Shown here in pieces: positions 1 through 4,157 of a stretch of 5,763 nt of DNA. Below the pieces are notes generated by a model. The model saw only the letters and a list, made by a program, of their open reading frames with translations, was not told where the DNA came from and did not search any database. Each line of letters starts with the position of its first letter. Positions within the stretch are counted from its first letter, which is position 1. The stretch spans positions 1 to 5,763 of the forward strand of contig JALTEE010000437.1 of the NCBI GenBank assembly GCA_027007865.1. The letters run 5' to 3'. A program made the position numbers and the translations under genes. The stretch comes from a bacterium. Lineage in GTDB: Bacteria; UBP14; UBA6098; B30-G16.

Positions 1-681
1 GCGGAAATATCTATGTTTGTGGATTTGCCGAAACATTTTCGCGGAACGCATATGAGCCGCTTCATCGAAGTGCTGAATAAGTATCGCGGCGAAATCGCAT
101 ATAAAGAACTGCGCCCGCTGCTCGCCGAAATGAAAAGAACTTTTCAGGCGCAGTGCGCTCACCTATCGATGCGGTTTCCATATTTCATTATGAAAAATGC
201 GCCCGTTAGCAATTCGCCATCGTTGATGGGATACACAGCATTTTTCGAATCGCGGCTGCGAGAAAATTTCGAGTTTGAACTCGGCGTTATCGTTCCCGTA
301 TCGACGGTTTGTCCCTGCTCGAAGGAAATTTCAGAGCGAGGCGCGCACAATCAGCGAACAAATATCACGATTAAATCTCGATTCAGCAAATTCGTTTGGC
401 TGGAAGAATTAATCGAATATGCGGAAAATTCGGCGAGTTCGCCCGTCTATTCGATGCTGAAACGACCCGATGAAAAATATATCACCGAAACCGCATACGA
501 TAACCCACGCTTTGTCGAAGATGTCGTGCGAGCAGTCGCGCAAAAACTCACCGAAGACGAGCGTATCACATATTTCAAAGTGGAGGCGGAAAGCGCAGAA
601 TCAATCCATAATCACAACGCCTACGCTATGATAGAAAACGAGCGTTCCGCTCGACCTTTGCGCTTCGCCGTGCATCGATGA
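1..681 (+). CDS. folE2: GTP cyclohydrolase I, FolE2 (type IB) family, 5'-truncated by the window edge
   Basis: This enzyme converts GTP to 7,8-dihydroneopterin triphosphate, the first step toward folate and also queuosine-type compounds. It belongs to the metal-dependent FolE2/MptA family, which is unrelated in sequence to FolE. The reading frame is open from base 1 (A-E-I-S before the Met at 13), and AEISMFVDLP...GTHMSRF is internal family sequence, so the true start is upstream and the Met at 13 should not be used as the start. Visible hallmarks are VCPCSKEIS (cysteines from base 310), GAHNQR (about 340-357) and ESIHNHNAYA (about 598-627), which together carry the Cys, His and Glu residues of the metal/active site. 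About 226 residues are in the window, against roughly 255-300 for the full family. The tail after HNAYAMIE (NERSARPLRFAVHR) is arginine-rich and not recognisable as family sequence. The gene converges on the minus-strand genes across a repeat-rich gap. The family assignment is very secure. Confidence 0.96.
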   Translation, partial: AEISMFVDLPKHFRGTHMSRFIEVLNKYRGEIAYKELRPLLAEMKRTFQAQCAHLSMRFPYFIMKNAPVSNSPSLMGYTAFFESRLRENFEFELGVIVPVSTVCPCSKEISERGAHNQRTNITIKSRFSKFVWLEELIEYAENSASSPVYSMLKRPDEKYITETAYDNPRFVEDVVRAVAQKLTEDERITYFKVEAESAESIHNHNAYAMIENERSARPLRFAVHR

Positions 682-709
682 CGCTCCTTGTGGTCGCTCA
701 GATTGGTTT

Positions 710-742
710 AGGTGTAGTCCATCTCAAAGATGGTCTACACCT
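710..742. repeat. Strong near-perfect hairpin downstream of folE2
   Basis: Left arm 710-724 pairs with right arm 728-742 over 15 positions with a single mismatch (718/734), around a 3-nt loop. The arms contain AGGTGTAG and CTACACCT. It sits 28 nt after the folE2 stop, so it could end or stabilise that transcript. No T-run follows on either strand, so it is not a standard intrinsic terminator. The AGGTGTAG arm sequence recurs at 1081-1088 beside other repeats in this gap, which suggests that it belongs to the local repeat family. Confidence 0.7.
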
Positions 743-840
743 GCTGCGGTGTCATTCCCAACTTGATTGGGAATCCAGAGGGGGTTGTATATTGGGTTTC
801 CTGATTTCCATTCTATTTCAAATACACAATCTGTTTCGTC
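743..840 (-). repeat. Direct repeat copy A (about 98 bp), end of sorting-domain remnant plus hairpin
   Basis: This segment matches 1123-1220 at a fixed offset of 380 bases without gaps. From 751 to 840, I count about 16 mismatches in 90 positions (roughly 82% identity). Each copy contains, on the minus strand, the last codons of a sorting-domain-like tail (TTKQIVYLK-stop here), about 40 nt of spacer, and a palindrome ATTCCCAA-CTTGA-TTGGGAAT (754-774, 8-bp stem). The palindrome has the GTCATTCCC...GGGAATCC form shared with 1050-1076. The same alignment in both copies means that the coding tail and the hairpin were duplicated as one unit. Confidence 0.8.
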
Positions 841-1034
841 GTCGTCCCGCCATCTTCCGTCCTCGCTCGCACAAGATATATTCCCGATGATATTGATTTG
901 TTGGGTTGCCAGATGAATGTGCGGGCGCCGTTTTGTAGGGGCGCGGTTTCCGCACCCGTTTGCATTGGGCGAGGCGACCTCACTCCTACGGCATTCGTGA
1001 AAACAACATTCTCCCGCAAATCGTATATTTTCAC
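813..1034 (-). pseudogene. Remnant of a type IX-secretion-like C-terminal sorting domain
   Basis: Read on the minus strand this encodes about 73 residues: VKIYDLRENVVFTN, then an odd proline/alanine-rich stretch, then RTFIWQPNKSISSGIYLVRA and a tail ending TKQIVYLK-stop. The pattern of KIYDLxG-like strand, a W, SGIYLVR and a final basic K(Q/R)IVYLK is the layout of the FlgD/Por-secretion-type C-terminal domains that direct large secreted proteins through the type IX system. Only this domain is present. Upstream, the frame runs straight into the REP-like palindrome at 1050-1076 (read as CHSRENGNP) and the only Met is at 1097, with no passenger domain and no signal peptide. I therefore read it as a gene fragment, not a functional gene. 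It contains the inverted repeat at 935-989 in frame. Assignment to the exact domain family is by eye; a short independent protein is unlikely but not excluded. Confidence 0.55.
935..989. repeat. Long imperfect inverted repeat inside the sorting-domain remnant
   Basis: The arm 935-958 (GTAGGGGCGCGG then TTTCCGCACCCG) pairs with 966-989 on the opposite strand, which reads GTAGGAGTGAGG then TCGCCTCGCCCA. I count about 16 Watson-Crick and 3 G-T pairs in 24 positions around a 7-nt loop. It is more GC-rich than its surroundings. On the minus strand it is in frame and encodes VGVRSPRP...AETAPLQ, the stretch of the remnant that least resembles a sorting domain, so it may be an insertion. Confidence 0.6.
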
Positions 1035-1049
1035 ACCCACACATCCTTC

Positions 1050-1076
1050 TGGATTCCCGTTTTCACGGGAATGACA
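1050..1076 (-). repeat. REP-like palindrome, third copy, opposite orientation
   Basis: ATTCCCGT (1053-1060) pairs with ACGGGAAT (1065-1072) around the loop TTTC. Together with its flanks it reads GGATTCCCG...CGGGAATGAC, which on the minus strand is GTCATTCCC...GGGAATCC, as in the palindromes at 751-776 and 1131-1156. Its minus-strand translation CHSRENGNP is a typical artefact of this class of dispersed palindromic repeat, seen in many bacterial genomes. Confidence 0.75.
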
Positions 1077-1129
1077 GACGAGGTGTAGGAATGACAATCA
1101 GGAGAGATAGAATGACAATTGAGGTGCAG
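1068..1129 (+). repeat. Three degenerate 20-21 bp tandem units
   Basis: The word (G/A)GAATGACA occurs at 1068, 1088 and 1109, each followed by about 11-12 nt. Units 1 and 3 continue with GAGGTG(T/C)AG-like sequence, and unit 2 is more divergent. The first unit starts within the right arm of the 1050-1076 palindrome. The series ends in the inverted form TGTCATTCC at 1130, which opens direct repeat copy B. It looks like a build-up of half-copies of the palindromic element. Confidence 0.6.
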
Positions 1130-1220
1130 TGTCATTCCCAACTCGATTGGGAATCCAGAAGAGGTTGTGTATCGGGTTTCAGAATTCTTGTTCTATTTTA
1201 CATACACAATCCGTTTCGTA
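1123..1220 (-). repeat. Direct repeat copy B (about 98 bp)
   Basis: This is the second copy of the unit at 743-840. It has the palindrome ATTCCCAA-CTCGA-TTGGGAAT (1134-1154), a spacer, and on the minus strand a short sorting-domain-like tail, LTKRIVYVK-stop. Upstream of that tail the frame is soon closed by a stop (about 15 codons back), so this copy keeps only the very end of a former domain. The two variants TKQIVYLK and TKRIVYVK are conservative protein-level differences, as expected if both derive from genuine coding tails that diverged. Confidence 0.75.
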
Positions 1221-1244
1221 AGGGCAATTCGTGAATTGTTTCAT

Positions 1245-1301
1245 TCACAGGACGCTGTCAACAAGGGAGCATTCTCCCTTGTTGACTATCGCATTTTTCA
1301 T
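1245..1301 (-). CDS. Possible 18-codon mini-gene or truncated gene start after the acyl-CoA dehydrogenase gene
   Basis: The frame reads MKNAIVNKGECSLVDSVL-stop. It starts 14 nt after the acyl-CoA dehydrogenase stop and is preceded by a perfect Shine-Dalgarno AGGAGG (1307-1312) at a 5-nt spacing, the same sequence as in the aldehyde dehydrogenase gene of this window. From codon 6 to codon 15 the frame lies exactly in a 13-bp perfect hairpin (1257-1286). Three readings are possible: a leader-type peptide whose translation affects the hairpin; the surviving start of a former operon gene cut off by repeat insertion; or a fortuitous frame. The ribosome site is hard to explain by chance next to a stop codon, but the product resembles nothing I recognise. 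There is no membrane segment or motif in it. Confidence 0.35.
   Translation of the reverse strand: MKNAIVNKGECSLVDSVL
1257..1286. repeat. Perfect 13-bp hairpin downstream of the acyl-CoA dehydrogenase gene
   Basis: GTCAACAAGGGAG (1257-1269) and CTCCCTTGTTGAC (1274-1286) are exact complements around the loop CATT. It is well placed to end or protect the minus-strand acyl-CoA dehydrogenase transcript, but no T-run follows on the minus strand (AGCGTCC does). On the plus strand a run of five T appears only at 1294-1298, eight nt beyond the stem. It is therefore a strong stem-loop and not a textbook terminator. Confidence 0.75.
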
Positions 1302-1306
1302 AATAT

Positions 1307-1312
1307 CCTCCT
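1307..1312 (-). promoter_or_regulatory. Shine-Dalgarno site of the 18-codon frame
   Basis: Minus-strand AGGAGG followed by ATATT and ATG at 1301. It lies between the acyl-CoA dehydrogenase stop (1316-1318) and the mini-frame, the arrangement of a translationally coupled next gene in an operon. Confidence 0.5.
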
Positions 1313-1315
1313 TGT

Positions 1316-2437
1316 TCACAACATCTTTTTTGCGATAATATCTTTTTGGGAATGCGGCTTTCCGAATGCGAACTCCATCGCTTTCGCATCGCGGAACATT
1401 CGCTCGTTCGGGTATTCGCGCATATATCCGATGCCGCCGTGCAGTTGAATCGCATTTGTTGTGGTTTCTACGGCAGTTTTCGAGGATAAAATTTTTGCAA
1501 TTGCGCATTCTCGTTCGGCAGGCAGGTTTTTGTCTTTCAAAAATGCTGCGCGATACAGATATGTCTGCGCCGATGCGATATCGCAGTCCATCTGTGCAAC
1601 CATCCATCGATAGCCCTGAAATTCGCCGATGAACTTTTCAAACTGTTTCCGCTGAAATGCATAATCCGCAACCATTTTCAGCGCTCGCTCCGAAATACCG
1701 ACTGCGGATGCGGAAATCATCGTTTTCCCGAGTTCGAAAATATCGCTCAAATATTTTGTCTGCTCGCTTTCGGAGCCGAGAAGATTTTTATCGGTGAGAT
1801 TACAGTTGTTGAAAACGATTTTTACACATTGCGCACCGCGAATGCCGACAGTTTGTTCCCGCTCTGCGATAGACATTCCATCGGTTCCGCTATCGATGAG
1901 GAAAAAGAAGGGCGAATTATTTTCATCCTTTGCCATCACAAGATATAGACCGGCATTATCTCCGCCGACGACGAGACGCTTTTCGCCATTCAAAACATAT
2001 CGTTCGCCATCTTTCGCCACTGTCAGGTCTAAATCGACTACATATTCGATATTATCGGGTTCCATCAAACTCATAGCGCCGAAGATTTTGCCAGTCGCCA
2101 TTTTCGGAAGATATTTTTTGCGCTGCTCTTCGGTGCCGAATTTGGCGATTGCATAGGATACGAGATTATGCACCGTAAATATAATCGCTGTGGAAGCACA
2201 GCCCTTCGCTATCTCCTCCACTGCAAGGATTATGCTCGATTTATCCATTTCTCCGCCCGAATATTTTTCGGGGACAGTCAGTCCGAGCAAGCCGAGCTGC
2301 GACATCTTTTTCAAAATATCCTTCGGGAATTTCGCTTCCGCATCTATTTCTGCGGCATAATCGAAAAGTTCTTTCTCTGAAAATTCTCTAACCATATCGC
2401 GAATAAGTCGCTGGTCTTCTGTGAAATTGAAATTCAT
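1316..2437 (-). CDS. Acyl-CoA dehydrogenase-like flavoprotein with unusual active site
   Basis: The 373-residue product has the full acyl-CoA dehydrogenase layout: N-terminal helical domain (about 1-115, opening FTEDQRLIRDMVREF), middle beta domain (about 118-225) and C-terminal helical domain (about 228-373). The C-terminal domain contains RKQFEKFIGEFQ and QLHGGIGYMREYPNERMFRDAK, the usual FAD and dimer contacts. Family members oxidise acyl-CoA to enoyl-CoA and pass electrons to electron-transfer flavoprotein in the cytoplasm. Two signature sites deviate. The usual TEPDAGSD is MEPDNIEY (about 125-132). Six residues after DAK, where most members carry the catalytic Glu (YEGT), there is Phe358 in AFGK. 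The alternative Glu position of isovaleryl/long-chain enzymes (LER) reads LGK (236-238). Ordinary dehydrogenation is therefore doubtful. The start at 2437 is supported by a purine-rich AGGGGG ribosome site and alignment to the usual N-terminus. It lies 59 nt after the thioredoxin-like gene and could be co-transcribed. No etfAB is in view. Confidence 0.88.
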   Translation of the reverse strand: MNFNFTEDQRLIRDMVREFSEKELFDYAAEIDAEAKFPKDILKKMSQLGLLGLTVPEKYSGGEMDKSSIILAVEEIAKGCASTAIIFTVHNLVSYAIAKFGTEEQRKKYLPKMATGKIFGAMSLMEPDNIEYVVDLDLTVAKDGERYVLNGEKRLVVGGDNAGLYLVMAKDENNSPFFFLIDSGTDGMSIAEREQTVGIRGAQCVKIVFNNCNLTDKNLLGSESEQTKYLSDIFELGKTMISASAVGISERALKMVADYAFQRKQFEKFIGEFQGYRWMVAQMDCDIASAQTYLYRAAFLKDKNLPAERECAIAKILSSKTAVETTTNAIQLHGGIGYMREYPNERMFRDAKAMEFAFGKPHSQKDIIAKKML

Positions 2438-2496
2438 TTAGTTTCCCCCTGTGGATTTTTGTAAAAATACGAAATAACTAATCTATCATTGCCGGC

Positions 2497-4050
2497 TCAT
2501 CTTCCGCATTGTCCGGAATTCAATAATATCTTGAAAAACTTTTGTATGTCTTTAGAACGGCTCAATATATACCTATTATCTATAAATACGGTTGGAGTCG
2601 AATGTATATTTAATTTCTTGGAAATTTTGGCATCCGCTATAAGAAGCGAATCCGCGTATTTGCGAATTTTTTTGTTTACATCGTCGAGGGTCAAATTCAC
2701 CGATGATATACAACTATCGCTCTTGTTGGATGTATTATAACAATGTATGTAATCCCATATTTTTTCGGGATAATATTTTTGAATGATGAGTTGTCGTTTG
2801 TCTTCCGCCAATTCGCCTATTCCGTGGTAAGAGTCGAACTTGCCCGACCTTTCATCAAAATCGACAACATAATTAAATGTTATGTTATCGATATTAAAAT
2901 CGCCAAAGTTTTTTGCGAGCAAAGTTTCTTCCAGTGCCCGTGAGAAAGGGCATTTCGACATAACAAATAAATCGATTTTGCCATTTTGGGCGGGTCTATC
3001 TAACATAGCGTTTATAGGATATGAATTGGGGTCGACAACATATATACTATCGCCATCTAACAAACAATCCATCAAATATTTACTGAACCTTTTAAATCCG
3101 GGATATTTCTTGATTTTTCGCGAAACCATATATATAGGAAGAATATCGAAGTTTATTTTCGGATTTTTATCCCCTTTTGACACAGAGAAATTAGAACTCG
3201 AAGAACGAAATTGACCAGAATTTATACTATTGCTTATTTTATTTATTAGAGCTTTAGATTTTTCATCGCCATACGGAATATATGCTACTTCTAAATTTCC
3301 CGTTTCATCTTTCAAAACATTTACCAAACCGAACGGCGAACTGCCGTATTTTGTCGTATCGAGAGATATAACCGTGACTTTTACAAGAGGAGCTTTACTA
3401 TAATTGCATTTTCCACTTGCACACACAGTTATATATCCCGCCTTCGGTGGACATTCGACATCTTGCTGGCATTTCATCAAGGAAATATTACTGGAAAGAG
3501 AATTTTTTAAAATTTTATACAAAGTCGGAAAATCCCCCATCCAATCTCGAATTTTTACACCATCTAAAAATATACTCGGTGAAGCATTAACATTCAAACT
3601 ATCTGCCAAATGCGCCTCTTCAATCGCTAAATCGTAACCTTTCCTCTTCATATATTTATTTATCTTTTTTACACCGATTCCACATATTTCCGCATCATCT
3701 GTCCACAGTGTATCGCCGAAATGGCTGTTTTTACTCGATAGGTAGCACCAGAATTTATCGGGATAATATTTATGTATAAGCATTTGCCGAATGTCCTCAT
3801 CGACCTCATTCTGCCCGTGAAGCGAAGTGAAATTATTGGATTTTTTATCGTAATTCAATATGTAATGGATTTCTATGTCGATTTTTTGCGTCAGTTCAGG
3901 ATGTTGAGAGACTAAATTAAAAATTTGGGTTTCAGCCTTCGTTCCATAAGGACATTTCGACATAACGAATAAATCCAATTTATGTTTTTCAGCCGCAAAA
4001 ACAATCGAACTCAAAACAAGCAATGATATTATTATTTTGTTCCAGTTCAT
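2497..4050 (-). CDS. Exported protein with two monothiol thioredoxin-like (DsbA/GILT-type) domains
   Basis: The 517-residue product starts with a signal peptide (MNWNKIIISLLVLSSIVFAA, cleavage near residue 19-20), so it acts outside the cytoplasm. Domain 1 (about 23-185) has LDLFVMSKCPYG (Cys33), a cis-Pro loop NASPSIFLDG (Pro158) and two more cysteines (102, 123). A Cys-rich link follows (Cys194, 200, 210, 215). A middle region (about 222-345) may be a degenerate third fold without active cysteines. Domain 2 (about 357-510) repeats the plan: IDLFVMSKCPFS (Cys367), HSTPTVFIDN (Pro486) and Cys437/447. Both domains share a segment with HG, E, RQ, KYYP and W. The active sites are CxxG and CxxS, not CxxC, which suggests thiol binding, isomerase-like or mixed-disulfide chemistry. 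Similar CPYG-type domains occur in archaea and candidate bacteria, with no established role known to me. Met at 4050 was chosen because GAGGG precedes it and the signal peptide begins there. A frame extension to 4092 would spoil the signal. Confidence 0.8.
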   Translation of the reverse strand: MNWNKIIISLLVLSSIVFAAEKHKLDLFVMSKCPYGTKAETQIFNLVSQHPELTQKIDIEIHYILNYDKKSNNFTSLHGQNEVDEDIRQMLIHKYYPDKFWCYLSSKNSHFGDTLWTDDAEICGIGVKKINKYMKRKGYDLAIEEAHLADSLNVNASPSIFLDGVKIRDWMGDFPTLYKILKNSLSSNISLMKCQQDVECPPKAGYITVCASGKCNYSKAPLVKVTVISLDTTKYGSSPFGLVNVLKDETGNLEVAYIPYGDEKSKALINKISNSINSGQFRSSSSNFSVSKGDKNPKINFDILPIYMVSRKIKKYPGFKRFSKYLMDCLLDGDSIYVVDPNSYPINAMLDRPAQNGKIDLFVMSKCPFSRALEETLLAKNFGDFNIDNITFNYVVDFDERSGKFDSYHGIGELAEDKRQLIIQKYYPEKIWDYIHCYNTSNKSDSCISSVNLTLDDVNKKIRKYADSLLIADAKISKKLNIHSTPTVFIDNRYILSRSKDIQKFFKILLNSGQCGR

Positions 4051-4059
4051 TATATCCCT
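4051..4059 (-). promoter_or_regulatory. Ribosome binding site deciding the start of the thioredoxin-like gene
   Basis: On the minus strand GAGAGGGATATA precedes the ATG at 4050, placing GAGGG about 6 nt upstream. No comparable site precedes the in-frame Met 14 codons upstream (4092), which supports the shorter protein with an N-terminal signal peptide. Confidence 0.6.
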
Positions 4060-4108
4060 CTCTATTAGTTTGCATTCCCGTGTTTCTCGCATCTAAATTC
4101 ACAACACT

Positions 4109-4145
4109 AAAAAATAATGGGCGAACCTATGTGTTCGCCCATTAT
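4109..4145 (-). terminator. Intrinsic terminator of the aldehyde dehydrogenase gene
   Basis: ATAATGGGCGAAC (4114-4126) and GTTCGCCCATTAT (4133-4145) form a perfect 13-bp stem with a 6-nt loop. On the minus strand it is followed directly by a run of six T (complement of 4109-4114). It begins 12 nt after the aldehyde dehydrogenase stop. It should separate that transcript from the thioredoxin-like gene, which then needs its own promoter within 4051-4108; no convincing one is visible there. Confidence 0.9.
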
Positions 4146-4157
4146 ATCGTCACAACA

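Noticed and set aside
724..1044. A minus-strand frame of 106 codons across the repeat gap.
   Set aside because: It overlaps the sorting-domain remnant in another frame, reads through both palindromic and repeat sequence, has no ribosome site and shows no protein-like composition.
1179..1244. A 21-codon frame starting at the TGAATG overlap with the 18-codon frame on the minus strand.
   Set aside because: No Shine-Dalgarno site of its own, and it is simply direct repeat copy B read in another frame; copy A gives the matching words DETDCVFEIE without a start.
682..1315. CRISPR array or insertion sequence in the repeat-rich gap.
   Set aside because: Repeats are too few, degenerate and irregularly spaced for CRISPR, and there is no transposase frame or paired terminal inverted repeats with target duplication.
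2438..2496. Possible promoter or terminator between the thioredoxin-like and acyl-CoA dehydrogenase genes.
   Set aside because: AT-rich, but no hairpin and no paired -35/-10 boxes at good spacing; co-transcription is equally likely.
4051..4108. Possible promoter for the thioredoxin-like gene.
   Set aside because: TTGTGA is present on the minus strand but no -10-like hexamer sits 16-18 nt away; the interval is short and nothing can be called with confidence.
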